64,000 nt of DNA from Cellulomonas fengjieae (GTDB taxonomy: Bacteria > Actinomycetota > Actinomycetes > Actinomycetales > Cellulomonadaceae): NCBI RefSeq assembly GCF_018388465.1, contig NZ_CP074404.1, positions 1,550,001 through 1,614,000 on the forward strand. The letters run 5' to 3'. This document shows positions 44,666 through 58,382 of this stretch, piece by piece. The position numbers and the translations under genes were made by a program. The notes beneath the pieces are model-generated. The model did not search any database, was not told the DNA's origin, and worked only from the letters and a program-made list of their open reading frames with translations. Every line of letters starts with the position of its first letter. The first letter of the stretch is position 1.

Positions 44666-45366
44666 TGAACCCGTCGGAGCCGCTCGAGAGCCCGGACGCC
44701 GCCGGTCGGCGCGCGCCCGTGGTGGTCCCGGCGCGCGTGTGGTTCGCCCGCCCGGTGCACCTCGTCGCTCGCGACCTGCTCGGCGCGTGCCTGACGTCGC
44801 GGTCGCCCGAGGGTGACGTCACGCTGCGGATCACCGAGGTCGAGGCCTACGGCGGTGCCGAGGACCCGGGTTCCCACGCGTACCGCGGACGCACCGCGCG
44901 CAACGCGGTGATGTTCGCCGAGCCGGGCCGGTTGTACGTATACCGGCACCTCGGGCTGCACCACTGCGTCAACGTCGTCACCCAGCCCGCGGGAAGCCCG
45001 TCGGCGGTCCTGCTGCGCGCTGGGGAGATCGTCGAGGGCAAGGACCTCGCGTGGGCCCGTCGCGAGGCGGTCGGCGTCGTCGACTCGGAACGCCAGCTCG
45101 CGCGCGGCCCGGCCCGGCTCGCCGTGGCGCTCGGCATCGACCTGACCGCCAACGGCGCGGACGTCACCGAGGCGGGCGGCGACCTCGTCCTGCACCGCCA
45201 CCAGGTCCTCGCCCAGCCGACCCACAAGTCCGGCCCCCGCGTCGGTGTCTCGGGTGCGGGCGGCGAGGGCTCCCGGTTCCCGTGGCGCTACTGGCTGACC
45301 GACGAGCGCACCGTGTCCGCGTACCGCCCGGCGTATCGCGCGCCGGCGTCGGTAGACGTCTCGTGA
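44665..45366 (+). CDS. DNA-3-methyladenine glycosylase (AAG/MPG type)
   Basis: A 233-residue base-excision repair enzyme. The core reads HLVARDLLGACL, then ITEVEAYGGAEDPGSHAYRG with the catalytic Glu, RTARNAVMFAEPGRLYVYRH, and a C-terminal GVSGAGGEGSRFPWRYW. It removes alkylated purines from DNA. GTG 44665 is chosen because a -10-like CAAGAT precedes it; a longer frame from 44602 overlaps the kinase gene. The stop overlaps a 27-codon frame that leads into tyrS. Confidence 0.93.
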   Translation: MNPSEPLESPDAAGRRAPVVVPARVWFARPVHLVARDLLGACLTSRSPEGDVTLRITEVEAYGGAEDPGSHAYRGRTARNAVMFAEPGRLYVYRHLGLHHCVNVVTQPAGSPSAVLLRAGEIVEGKDLAWARREAVGVVDSERQLARGPARLAVALGIDLTANGADVTEAGGDLVLHRHQVLAQPTHKSGPRVGVSGAGGEGSRFPWRYWLTDERTVSAYRPAYRAPASVDVS

Positions 45367-45446
45367 GAGACGACGACGCCGGCCGGACCGCCTCGCCCCC
45401 TGACTTCGCCGTGCACACGCCGGCCGACCCCCTGGAGACCTCGTGA
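45363..45446 (+). CDS. Possible 27-residue bridging micro-ORF before tyrS
   Basis: GTG 45363 overlaps the glycosylase stop by four bases (GTGA), and the frame ends with TGA 45444-45446, overlapping the tyrS GTG by four bases in the same way. It encodes 27 residues ([20 protein letters not shown] and seven more) with no recognisable motif. It would pass ribosomes from one gene to the next. The double overlap could be chance in GC-rich DNA. Confidence 0.35.
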   Translation: MRDDDAGRTASPPDFAVHTPADPLETS

Positions 45447-46705
45447 ACCACATCCTCGACGAGCTCGACTGGCGAGGGCTGATCGCCCAGACCACCGACC
45501 TGGACGCGCTGCGGGCGGCGCTGTCCGCCGGGCCGGTCTCGCTCTACTGCGGGTTCGACCCCACCGCGCCCAGCCTGCACATCGGCAACCTCGTGCAGAT
45601 CCTCACGGTGCGGCGCCTGCAGGACGCGGGCCACACCCCCTTCGCTCTCGTCGGGGGCGCGACCGGCCTCATCGGCGACCCGAAGATGGCGGGGGAGCGC
45701 ACGCTCAACGACCCCGACGTCGTGTCCGGCTGGGTGGAGCGCATCCGCAAGCAGATCGAGCCCCTGCTGCGGTTCGACGGCCCGCACGCCGCCACGATGG
45801 TCAACAACCTGGACTGGACCGCGCCGCTGTCCGCGATCGACTTCCTGCGGGACATCGGCAAGCACTACCGGCTGGGCACGATGCTCGCCAAGGACACGGT
45901 CGCCCGGCGCCTGAACAGCGACACCGGGATCAGCTTCACCGAGTTCAGCTACCAGATCCTGCAGGGCATGGACTACCTCGAGCTGCACCGCCGGCACGGG
46001 ATCACCCTGCAGACGGGTGGCAGCGACCAGTGGGGCAACCTGCTGTCGGGGGTCGAGCTCATCCGCAAGGCGGAGGGCGTCGCCGTGCACGCCCTGACCA
46101 CGCCGCTGATCACCAAGGCCGACGGGACCAAGTTCGGCAAGACGGAGTCGGGCACCGTCTGGCTGGACCCCGAGCTCACGACGCCGTACGCGTTCTTCCA
46201 GTTCTGGCTCAACGTCGACGATGCCGACGTGGTGGGCTACCTCAAGGTGTTCAGCTTCGAGTCGCGCGAACGGATCGAGCAGCTCGAGGCCGCCGTCGCC
46301 GAGCGGCCGGCCGCCCGCGAGGCGCAGCGGGCACTCGCCTACGAGGTGACCGCGCTCGTGCACGGCACGGCGGCGGCCGACCAGGTGGTGGCGGCGAGCC
46401 AGGCGCTGTTCGGGCGGGGGTCGCTCGCCGATCTCGACGCCTCCACGCTTGCCGCCGCGGTCGCCGAGCTGCCGTCCGCGCCCGGCGCGGTGGGAGCGTC
46501 GATCGCCGACCTGTTCGCCGCCACCGGCGTCGTCTCCAGCAAGGGGGCGGCCCGACGCGCGATCGCGGAGGGCGGCGCCTCGGTGAACAACGTCCGGGTC
46601 CCGTCCGAGGACGCGGTCCTCACGGCCGACGACCTCCTGCACGGACGGTGGGCGGTCCTGCGCAGGGGCAAGCGGACGCTCGCGGTGGTCGATGCGGAGG
46701 CCTGA
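45443..46705 (+). CDS. tyrS: Tyrosyl-tRNA synthetase
   Basis: A 420-residue class Ic synthetase. HIGH-type motif HIGN in [15 protein letters not shown], tyrosine-binding YCGFDPT and [10 protein letters not shown], and the KMSKS-type loop [18 protein letters not shown]-terminal S4 domain starts at ~350 ([20 protein letters not shown]). This is the TyrS1 type. The start GTG 45443 has GGAGA nearby. No T-box is present in front of it; a terminator follows. Confidence 0.97.
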   Translation: MNHILDELDWRGLIAQTTDLDALRAALSAGPVSLYCGFDPTAPSLHIGNLVQILTVRRLQDAGHTPFALVGGATGLIGDPKMAGERTLNDPDVVSGWVERIRKQIEPLLRFDGPHAATMVNNLDWTAPLSAIDFLRDIGKHYRLGTMLAKDTVARRLNSDTGISFTEFSYQILQGMDYLELHRRHGITLQTGGSDQWGNLLSGVELIRKAEGVAVHALTTPLITKADGTKFGKTESGTVWLDPELTTPYAFFQFWLNVDDADVVGYLKVFSFESRERIEQLEAAVAERPAAREAQRALAYEVTALVHGTAAADQVVAASQALFGRGSLADLDASTLAAAVAELPSAPGAVGASIADLFAATGVVSSKGAARRAIAEGGASVNNVRVPSEDAVLTADDLLHGRWAVLRRGKRTLAVVDAEA

Positions 46706-46724
46706 ACGCCTCCCGCCGCACGTC

Positions 46725-46758
46725 CAGACCCCCGCGACCGCCAGGACGCGGGGGTCTG
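46725..46758 (+). terminator. Terminator of tyrS
   Basis: A perfect 12-base inverted repeat, CAGACCCCCGCG (46725-46736) with CGCGGGGGTCTG (46747-46758), ten-base loop, 19 bases after the stop. Confidence 0.85.
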
Positions 46759-46834
46759 CTGCTCCCGGTGGGCCGCCTGACCTGCGTGTTCGCCTGTCCG
46801 GGTGGACGGGTGACCCGGGTCACCGAGCAGCGAT

Positions 46835-46864
46835 TTGCCACCCCCCGCAACCTGCGCGTAATGT
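46835..46864 (+). promoter_or_regulatory. rrn promoter candidate P1
   Basis: TTGCCA (46835-46840), an 18-base spacer and TAATGT (46859-46864), about 490 bases before the 16S gene. Confidence 0.55.
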
Positions 46865-46948
46865 TCTCGATGTCGCCCGAGAGGGAGGAACGGACACCGC
46901 GGATCGAACCACGGTGGCTGGTCCCTAGGGTGGCCACCCCCGATCGTG

Positions 46949-46977
46949 TTGACAGGCGCTTCGTGCGCCCGGATGCT
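46949..46977 (+). promoter_or_regulatory. rrn promoter candidate P2
   Basis: TTGACA (46949-46954), a 17-base spacer and GATGCT (46972-46977). The -35 is a perfect consensus, the best in the window. A further -10-like TAAGAT at 47047-47052 may mark a third start. Confidence 0.65.
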
Positions 46978-47052
46978 GACGGGGACGGGCTTCCAGGCCC
47001 GCTGATGTCGCCCGACAGGGTGGCGAGAAGCGGTCAGGAAGTCAGGTAAGAT

Positions 47053-47351
47053 TCAGAACGACAAAGCCTCTCGGACGAGATCGAAAGATCTTGAGGAGAT
47101 GCGCGTCTGTTCCTTGAGAACTCAACAGTGTGCCAAATAGTCGATGCCATATGGCTCGCTATCTGAGGGTGTGTCCGCTCGTTTGGGTGGGTGTGTCTGA
47201 TGGTGGTGGGTCTTGGTTGAGATAGATGTCCGTTCTTTCACCTCCGTGGGAGGCGGCATCAAAATTCAGCCGAATCTGAACGGTCCTTATCGGGACCATT
47301 TCGTTTGTCGGTTGCTCTGCTGCTTTCGGGTGGCGGGGTGCCATGTAGACA
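47053..47351 (+). promoter_or_regulatory. rrn leader with processing and antitermination elements
   Basis: Leader RNA before 16S. TTGAGAACT (47114-47122) is part of a conserved actinobacterial rrn leader element and recurs before 23S and 5S. GATGCCA (47143-47149) can pair with TGGCATC (48885-48891) downstream of 16S, as expected for the RNase III processing stem. No gene is seen here. Confidence 0.6.
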
Positions 47352-52434
<5,083 letters not shown>

Positions 52435-52511
52435 CACCATTCATTGCGTGTACGCGTCCACTGTGCGGTTCCCGAGGTACGAACGGGAATCCCGTTTGAG
52501 AACTCGATAGC

Positions 52512-52630
52512 GTTACGGCGGTCATAGCGAAGGGGAAACGCCCGGTCCCATTCCGAACCCGGAAGCTAAGCCCTTCAGCGCCGATGGTACTGCACTCGCC
52601 AGGGTGTGGGAGAGTAGGACGCCGCCGGAC
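52512..52630 (+). rRNA. rrf: 5S ribosomal RNA
   Basis: About 119 bases from GTTACGGCGGTCATAGCG to GCCGCCGGAC, whose ends pair. The loop segments CCATTCCGAACCCGGAAGC and GCGCCGATGGTACTGC are conserved. The third TTGAGAACT element lies just before it (52496-52504). Confidence 0.96.
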
Positions 52631-52637
52631 ATCATTC

Positions 52638-52672
52638 AGGAAAAGCCACCCCTTACGGGGGTGGCTTTTCCT
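52638..52672 (+). terminator. rrn operon terminator
   Basis: A 15-base perfect stem, AGGAAAAGCCACCCC (52638-52652) with GGGGTGGCTTTTCCT (52658-52672), five-base loop, followed by GTTT. It is the strongest intrinsic terminator in the window. Confidence 0.95.
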
Positions 52673-52840
52673 GTTTCACCACCAGTTCTGTGCGCGCAAC
52701 GCCGGGCGTATTGATCACCAAGAATCACCGCAGTCTTCTCCTTGCTGCGCTCCACCAGACGGCCCTCGCGGCCGCTGTGCAGCGTTCACAGCCGGGGATG
52801 AGACCATGGGGCGGTCGATCGCGACGAGGAGAGCACACAG
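52673..52840 (+). promoter_or_regulatory. Gap between the rrn terminator and the repeat-protein gene
   Basis: 168 bases. A promoter for the next gene should lie here; TATTGAT near 52709 is a possible -10, but no clear -35 is seen. GAGGAGAG (52829 region) is the ribosome-binding site. Confidence 0.3.
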
Positions 52841-55363
52841 ATGAACAGCGAGAATCGTGCCGGGCGCACGCCTGACGAGCGGGGTCGATCGGGCGGGGCG
52901 GACCGCGGTCGTCCCGACCGCGACAACAGCTCGTCCCGTAGCCCCCGTGGCTCCCAGGGCGGTGGCGCGTCGCGCGGTGGGTACTCCGGTGGTGGACGAC
53001 CTGCGACGGGCGGGTCTCGCGGCGGCGACCGCCCTGCCTACGGCGCCAGGTCGGGCAGCGACTCGGCCGGCCGTGGCGAGCGCGCCTCGTACGGGGACCG
53101 CGGCGGCGACCGTCCCAGCTATGGCGGTCGTCCGTCGGGTGAGCGTCCCTCGTACGGTGACCGTTCCGGCGGTCGTCCCTCGGGTGACCGTCCTTCCTTC
53201 GGTGACCGTTCCGGTCGTCCCTCCGGTGACCGCCCCTCCTACGGTGACCGTTCCGGCGGTCGTCCGTCTGGTGACCGTCCTTCGTACGGTGACCGTTCCG
53301 GTCGTCCGTCTGGCGACCGTCCCTCGTACGGGCAGCGTCCCTCTGGAGACCGCCCGTCCTTCGGTGACCGTTCTGGTCGCCCGTCGGGTGACCGTCCGTC
53401 CTTCGGTGACCGTTCCGGTGGTCGCCCGACCGGTGACCGTCCGTCCTTCGGTGACCGTTCCGGTGGTCGTCCTTCGGGTGACCGTCCCTCGTACGGTGAC
53501 CGTTCCGGTGGTCGTCCCTCGGGTGACCGTCCCTCCTACGGTGACCGTCCCGGTCGTCCCTCGGGCGACCGTCCCTCCTACGGTGACCGTCCCGGTCGTC
53601 CCTCGGGCGACCGTCCCTCCTACGGTGACCGTTCCGGTCGTCCCTCCGGTGACCGCCCCTCCTACGGTGACCGTCCCGGTCGCCCGTCGGGTGACCGTCC
53701 CTCGTACGGTGAGCGTTCCGGTGGTCGTCCCTCGGGTGACCGTCCCTCGTACGGTGACCGTTCCGGTCGTCCCTCCGGTGACCGCCCCTCCTACGGTGAC
53801 CGTCCCGGTCGCCCGTCGGGTGACCGCCCCTCGTACGGTGACCGTTCCGGTGGTGGTCGTCCCTCCGGTGACCGTCCCTCCTACGGGGATCGCTCCGGTG
53901 GTCGTCCTTCGGGTGACCGTCCCTCGTACGGTGAGCGTTCCGGTGGTCGTCCCTCGGGTGACCGCCCCTCCTACGGTGACCGTTCCGGTGGTCGTCCCTC
54001 TGGAGACCGCCCCTCCTACGGTGACCGTCCCGGTCGCCCGTCGGGTGACCGCCCGTCCTTCGGTGACCGGTCCGGTGGTGGTCGTCCCTCGGGTGACCGT
54101 CCGTCGTACGGTGACCGGTCCGGTGGTGGTCGTCCCTCCGGTGACCGGCCCGCCTACGGTGACCGTTCCGGTGGTCGCCCGACCGGTGACCGTCCGTCTT
54201 ATGGCGACCGCTCCGGCCGCCCTTCGGGCGAGCGCCCGACCGGTGACCGTCCGTCCCATGGCGACCGCCCGGAGCGCAGCGCGTCCCGCCCGCCCGCCGG
54301 CGGCCACCGCGGTGACCGACCGGCCACGGGTGACCGTCGGCCCCCGGCCGGCCGCCCGACAAGCGACGATCGTTCCGCTCCGCGTGGCGGGTACGGCACC
54401 GGTGCGGACCGCCGCGACGATGATGACCGCCGCCTGACGCGCCCGCCGCAGGACGAGCGCGTGGTCGCACCGGACGTCCCCGACGACGTCGTGTTCAGCG
54501 AGCTGGACAAGTCGGTCCGCGGGCGGCTGCGCACGCTGAGCAAGGACAACGCCGACGGCGTCGGACGGCACCTCGTCATGGTGGGTCGACTCCTCGACAC
54601 CGAGCCCGAGCTCGCGTACGAGCACGCCCAGGCAGCGGTCCGCCGTGCGGGTCGCGTCGACGTGGTCCGGGAGGCCGCCGGTCTGGCGGCGTACCGCACG
54701 GGTCGGTACGCCGAGGCGCTGCGCGAGCTGCGCACCGTGCGACGGCTCAACGGTTCCTCCGAGCACCTGGCGATCATGGCGGACTGCGAGCGAGGACTCG
54801 GCAGGCCTGAGCGGGCACTGTCCCTCGCGCAGGAGCCCGAGGCGCAGACCCTCGACGCCGACGCGGTGGTCGAGCTGGCGATGGTCGTCAGCGGGGCGCG
54901 GCTGGACCTCGGTCAGGCAGACGCGGCTGTGGCGGCTCTGGCCACTCCGGCGGTGCGTGCCGCCAAGGGCCTGCTCGCCGTCCGCGTGGCCCAGGCCCGT
55001 GCGACCGCGCTCGAGGCGGCCGGGCGGTCGGCGGACGCCGCCGCCGAGCTCGCGCCGTATACGCAGGACCAGCTCGACGAGGCCGCCGGCGACGTCGAGG
55101 TCGAGGACGAGGTGGTCTCGTTCGACCTGAGCGAGTTCGACGAGGACGGTGAGTACGACGAGGAGGCACCGGAGACGCCCTCCGATACCGTCATCGCCGC
55201 CGACGAGAACCGTGAGACCGATGACGATGCAGACGACGACGAGCAGGCCCAGCCTGCCGACGTCGCCGACACGTCGGAGGTCGACGGCGAGGAGCCGGCC
55301 GACGTCATCGACGGGCCCGCGTCGAGCGAGCCCGGTTCGGACCAGGCGGAGGGCGGTCGGTGA
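52841..55363 (+). CDS. Arg/Gly/Tyr-rich tandem-repeat protein with TPR-like domain and acidic tail
   Basis: An 840-residue protein of unknown function in three parts. Residues 1-99 are a Gly/Arg/Ser-rich lead-in. Residues 100-467 are about 25 tandem copies of GDRPSYGDRSGGRPS (14-16 residues each; Tyr or Phe at a fixed place). Residues ~538-750 form a helical repeat domain of TPR type (for example EHAQAAVRRAGRVDVVREA, then AAYRTGRYAEALRELRTV). Residues ~751-840 are strongly acidic (ETDDDADDDE). A Shine-Dalgarno sequence GAGGAG precedes ATG 52841. TPR-like proteins with disordered N-termini occur at this place, before the HAD gene and tlyA, in related actinobacteria. The RGG-like repeats suggest RNA binding or condensate formation; that is inference. 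The next gene starts within its stop codon. Confidence 0.85.
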   Translation: MNSENRAGRTPDERGRSGGADRGRPDRDNSSSRSPRGSQGGGASRGGYSGGGRPATGGSRGGDRPAYGARSGSDSAGRGERASYGDRGGDRPSYGGRPSGERPSYGDRSGGRPSGDRPSFGDRSGRPSGDRPSYGDRSGGRPSGDRPSYGDRSGRPSGDRPSYGQRPSGDRPSFGDRSGRPSGDRPSFGDRSGGRPTGDRPSFGDRSGGRPSGDRPSYGDRSGGRPSGDRPSYGDRPGRPSGDRPSYGDRPGRPSGDRPSYGDRSGRPSGDRPSYGDRPGRPSGDRPSYGERSGGRPSGDRPSYGDRSGRPSGDRPSYGDRPGRPSGDRPSYGDRSGGGRPSGDRPSYGDRSGGRPSGDRPSYGERSGGRPSGDRPSYGDRSGGRPSGDRPSYGDRPGRPSGDRPSFGDRSGGGRPSGDRPSYGDRSGGGRPSGDRPAYGDRSGGRPTGDRPSYGDRSGRPSGERPTGDRPSHGDRPERSASRPPAGGHRGDRPATGDRRPPAGRPTSDDRSAPRGGYGTGADRRDDDDRRLTRPPQDERVVAPDVPDDVVFSELDKSVRGRLRTLSKDNADGVGRHLVMVGRLLDTEPELAYEHAQAAVRRAGRVDVVREAAGLAAYRTGRYAEALRELRTVRRLNGSSEHLAIMADCERGLGRPERALSLAQEPEAQTLDADAVVELAMVVSGARLDLGQADAAVAALATPAVRAAKGLLAVRVAQARATALEAAGRSADAAAELAPYTQDQLDEAAGDVEVEDEVVSFDLSEFDEDGEYDEEAPETPSDTVIAADENRETDDDADDDEQAQPADVADTSEVDGEEPADVIDGPASSEPGSDQAEGGR
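53138..54241 (+). repeat. Coding minisatellite: ~25 units of 42-48 bp
   Basis: 1104 bases encoding 368 residues in 26 in-frame units of 42, 45 or 48 bases, except one of 33 and a final partial unit of 15. Units begin GGTGACCGTCC and differ by single bases or by one or two added GGT codons. Near-identical neighbouring units (for example 53527-53610) point to recent slippage or unequal exchange. Confidence 0.95.
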
Positions 55364-56400
55364 CGGGCGGTCTCGTCGGGTCGGTGACGCCGCTCGCTGA
55401 CCGGTTCGACCTCGCCCTCGTCGACCTGGATGGTGTCGCCTACCGCGGGCACGAGCCGATCGACGGTGCCGCCGAAGGGCTGACGGCGGCTCGCTCCCGC
55501 GGGATGCGGCTGGTGTTCGTGACCAACAACGCGTCGCGCGAGCCGGAGTCCGTCGCGGAGCAGCTCACCGAGCTGGGCATCGCCGCGCAGGCGTCGGAGG
55601 TCATGACGGCGGCGCAGGCGGCCGCGCAGCTGCTGCTGACCCGGTTGCCGCGCGGCTCGAAGGTGCTCGTCGTGGGCGGCGCGGGGCTGGTGACGGCCGT
55701 GCGGTCGGCCGGGTTCGAGGTCGTGCACTCGGCGGACGACGAACCCGCGGCGGTCGCGCAGGGATTCGCTCCCGAGGTGGGCTGGCCGCAGCTGGCCGAG
55801 GCGGCATATGCCGTCGGCCGTGGGGCGTGGCACGTGGCGTCGAACCTCGACCTCAGCCTGCCGACGGCGCGTGGGTTCGCACCCGGCAACGGTTCGCTCG
55901 TCGGCGCCGTGCGGGCGGCGACCGGTGTCGTGCCGGACAGCGCGGGCAAGCCCTCGCCGACCATGTACGACATGGCCGTGGAGCGGGCGGGCGCGCGCGA
56001 GACGCTCGTCGTCGGAGACCGGCTGGACACGGACCTGGCCGGCGCGCGCGCCGGTGGGTACGTCGGACTGCACGTGCTCACGGGCGTCAGCTCGGCGCGT
56101 GACGACGTCCTGGCCACGCCGGGGGAGCGTCCGCACCTCATCGGCGCCGACCTGCGCTCCCTGCTCGTCGCGCACCCGGAGCCCCTGCGGGGTCCGGAGG
56201 GCTGGTGGACGGTGCGGGACGCGTCGGCGCGGGTGCTCGACGGCCGGCTCGAGCTCGGACGCACCGCGACGAGCTCCGTCGAGGACGAGGTGGACGTCGT
56301 CCGCGCGGCGTGCGCTGCCGCGTGGGCCGCGGTCGACGACGGGATCGAGCTGGACCCGACCTCGGTGCCCGAGCTGGCGACAGGGCTCCAGCACGACTGA
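55360..56400 (+). CDS. HAD-superfamily phosphatase (NagD/class IIA type)
   Basis: A 346-residue hydrolase. The HAD motifs are complete: I, ALVDLDGVAYRG with the nucleophile Asp; II, RLVFVTNNAS; III, the Lys in DSAGKPSPTMYD; IV, LVVGDRLDTDLAGA. The class IIA cap lies between II and III. Family members dephosphorylate sugar phosphates, nucleotides or glycerol phosphate; the substrate here is not known. GTG 55360 overlaps the stop of the repeat-protein gene (GTGA). The C-terminal ~90 residues (from GPEGWWTVRD) are an extension typical of actinobacterial members. Confidence 0.9.
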   Translation: MTGGLVGSVTPLADRFDLALVDLDGVAYRGHEPIDGAAEGLTAARSRGMRLVFVTNNASREPESVAEQLTELGIAAQASEVMTAAQAAAQLLLTRLPRGSKVLVVGGAGLVTAVRSAGFEVVHSADDEPAAVAQGFAPEVGWPQLAEAAYAVGRGAWHVASNLDLSLPTARGFAPGNGSLVGAVRAATGVVPDSAGKPSPTMYDMAVERAGARETLVVGDRLDTDLAGARAGGYVGLHVLTGVSSARDDVLATPGERPHLIGADLRSLLVAHPEPLRGPEGWWTVRDASARVLDGRLELGRTATSSVEDEVDVVRAACAAAWAAVDDGIELDPTSVPELATGLQHD

Positions 56401-56502
56401 GCACGTCGGGACTGTGTGTGCCGACAGGATGCCGTGGGAAGCGCCGGGTACCGTGGGCGCGTCCCGCGGCACGTACGGACCGCGACCACGTCAGGAGGCG
56501 CA

Positions 56503-56664
56503 GTGACCGAGATCGCAACGCCCGGATCGACGTCGGACGACGCCGTCGACGAGGCGCTGTCCGCGTTGGCGGGCCTCGAGGAGCAACCGCTGCGCAACCA
56601 CGTCGCGGTGTTCGAGGCCGTGCACGGATCCCTGCAGGACCGGCTCGCGGATGCGGAGGGCTGA
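56503..56664 (+). CDS. Small conserved protein before tlyA
   Basis: A 53-residue acidic, helical protein: DDAVDEALSALAGLEEQPLR, then NHVAVFEAVHGSLQDRLADA. A perfect AGGAGG (56493-56498) precedes GTG 56503, so it is surely translated. The stop lies six bases before tlyA. Small proteins like this at the same place are common in actinobacteria; I know of no function. Confidence 0.8.
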   Translation: MTEIATPGSTSDDAVDEALSALAGLEEQPLRNHVAVFEAVHGSLQDRLADAEG

Positions 56665-56670
56665 CCCGCG

Positions 56671-57492
56671 GTGACCACACGCCTGGACACGGAGCTCGTG
56701 CGTCGCGGTCTGGCCCGCTCCCGCCGGCACGCCGGGGAGCTGATCGCGGCCGGTCGCGTCAGCGTCGACGGCTCGGCCGTCTCGCGCAGCGCCGTGCAGG
56801 TGACGGAGGATCGCAGGGTCCAGGTCGACGCGGACGACGCAGACCCGGGGTACGCCTCGCGGGCCGGCCACAAGCTGGCAGGGGCGCTCGACGCGCTCGG
56901 CGCGGACGGGCCCGCGGTCGCGGGACGACACTGCCTCGACGCGGGCGCGAGCACGGGTGGCTTCACCGACGTGCTCCTGCGCCGGGGTGCGGCCGGGGTC
57001 GTGGCCGTCGACGTCGGTCACGACCAGCTGGTGGACGTGCTGCGAGCGGACCCGCGCGTCGAGGTCCGCGAGGGCGTCAATGTCCGGACGCTCGCCGCGG
57101 GCGACGTCGTGCCCGCGCCCGAGCTCGTGGTGGCCGACCTCTCGTTCATCTCCCTCACGCTCGTGCTGCCCGCGCTCGTCGACGTGGCGCGGCCTGACGC
57201 CGACCTCCTGGTGATGGTCAAGCCGCAGTTCGAGGTGGGGCGTGAGCGCCTCGGTTCGGGCGGTGTCGTCCGGCAGCCCGACCTGTGGGTCGACGCCGTG
57301 GCCGGTGTCGCCCGTACAGCGGCCGAGCTTGGGCTCGCCGTGCGCGGGGTCGTGCGCAGCCCGCTGCCCGGCCCGAGCGGGAACGTCGAGTTCTTCCTGT
57401 GGCTCCGTCGGTCCGACGGTGCCGGCCCGGTCGAGGTGCCCGTGGACCTCATCGGCGCCGTCGTCCGTGCCCGCGCGGAGGGGGACCGATGA
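56671..57492 (+). CDS. tlyA: 16S/23S rRNA (cytidine-2'-O)-methyltransferase TlyA
   Basis: A 273-residue protein with an N-terminal S4 domain (LDTELVRRGLARSRRHAGEL) and an FtsJ-like methyltransferase domain. The SAM motif is CLDAGASTGGFTDVLL. The catalytic tetrad includes Lys in ASRAGHKLAGAL, Asp in VVADLSFIS, and Lys with Glu in MVKPQFEVGRERL. TlyA methylates C1409 of 16S and C1920 of 23S rRNA in mycobacteria, which sensitises ribosomes to capreomycin. GTG 56671 follows GGAGGG. The stop overlaps nadK. Confidence 0.95.
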   Translation: MTTRLDTELVRRGLARSRRHAGELIAAGRVSVDGSAVSRSAVQVTEDRRVQVDADDADPGYASRAGHKLAGALDALGADGPAVAGRHCLDAGASTGGFTDVLLRRGAAGVVAVDVGHDQLVDVLRADPRVEVREGVNVRTLAAGDVVPAPELVVADLSFISLTLVLPALVDVARPDADLLVMVKPQFEVGRERLGSGGVVRQPDLWVDAVAGVARTAAELGLAVRGVVRSPLPGPSGNVEFFLWLRRSDGAGPVEVPVDLIGAVVRARAEGDR

Positions 57493-58382
57493 CCCGAAGA
57501 GCGCTCGTCGTCACGCACGGTGGACGCGAGGAGGCCGTCGCCGCGACCCATGAGGCCGTGCGCGAGCTCGAACGCGCCGGCGTCGAGGCGGTGCTGGCGG
57601 CCGAGGACGCCGTCGCGACGGACCTGCCCACCTTCGACCTCGCCGTGGTGCTGGGCGGCGATGGGACGATCCTGCGGGCCGCCGAGCTCACGCGGGGGAC
57701 CTCGGTGCCCATGCTGGGGGTCAACCTGGGGCACGTCGGCTTCCTGGCGGAGAGCGAGCGCGAGGACGTCGCCGAGGCGGTACGGCGGTTGACGGCGGGG
57801 GAGTTCGACGTCGAGGAGCGCGGCACGCTCGACGTGCACGTCATGCGCCCGGACGGCAGCACCGGGGTCGGGTGGGCGCTCAACGAGGCGGCGCTCGAGA
57901 AGGTCGACCGGTCCCGCATGCTCGAGGTGCTCCTCGAGGTCGACGGGCACCCGCTGTCGTCGTTCGGCTGCGACGGGATCGTGGCCGCCACGGCCACGGG
58001 TTCCACCGCGCACGCGTTCTCGGCCGGCGGGCCGGTGGTGTGGCCCGACGTCGACGGCATGATCCTCGTGCCCCTGTCCGCGCACGCCCTGTTCGCACGA
58101 CCCCTGGTGGTCGGACCGCGCAGCAGGCTCGCGGTCGAGGTGCTCGACCGGTCTCCTGCCCCGGGCCTGGTGACGCTCGACGGGCGGCGGCGCCTCGAGG
58201 TCCCCAAGGGCTCGCGGGTCGAGGTCACCCGCAGCGACATCCCCGTGCGACTCGCGCGGCTCACCCCCGCGCCGTTCACGACGAGGCTCGTGAACAAGTT
58301 CGGGCTGCCGGTGGACGGCTGGCGCGGGCGGCCGAGCGCGCCCCGGCCGGGCCGACCCACCGATGCGGAGGCGACCCCGTGA
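57489..58382 (+). CDS. nadK: NAD kinase
   Basis: A 297-residue kinase making NADP+ from NAD+. Key motifs: LAVVLGGDGTILRAAEL (GGDGT), GVNLGHVGFLAE, the Asn-Glu in ALNEAALEK and DGIVAATATGSTAHAFSAGG. The C-terminal ~25 residues are a Pro/Arg-rich extension. ATG 57489 overlaps tlyA (ATGA); the stop overlaps recN. The order tlyA-nadK-recN is conserved in many bacteria. Confidence 0.96.
   Translation: MTRRALVVTHGGREEAVAATHEAVRELERAGVEAVLAAEDAVATDLPTFDLAVVLGGDGTILRAAELTRGTSVPMLGVNLGHVGFLAESEREDVAEAVRRLTAGEFDVEERGTLDVHVMRPDGSTGVGWALNEAALEKVDRSRMLEVLLEVDGHPLSSFGCDGIVAATATGSTAHAFSAGGPVVWPDVDGMILVPLSAHALFARPLVVGPRSRLAVEVLDRSPAPGLVTLDGRRRLEVPKGSRVEVTRSDIPVRLARLTPAPFTTRLVNKFGLPVDGWRGRPSAPRPGRPTDAEATP

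Noticed and set aside
53138..54241. Regularly spaced repeats that could suggest a CRISPR array
   Set aside because: The units are contiguous, protein-coding, multiples of three and vary by codon; there are no unique spacers and no cas genes.
52715..54766. Long minus-strand frames over the Arg/Gly repeat array with TVTVGGTVTRG-like repeats
   Set aside because: They mirror the plus-strand minisatellite in another frame. The plus frame has a Shine-Dalgarno sequence, a non-repetitive TPR-like domain and coupling to the next gene.
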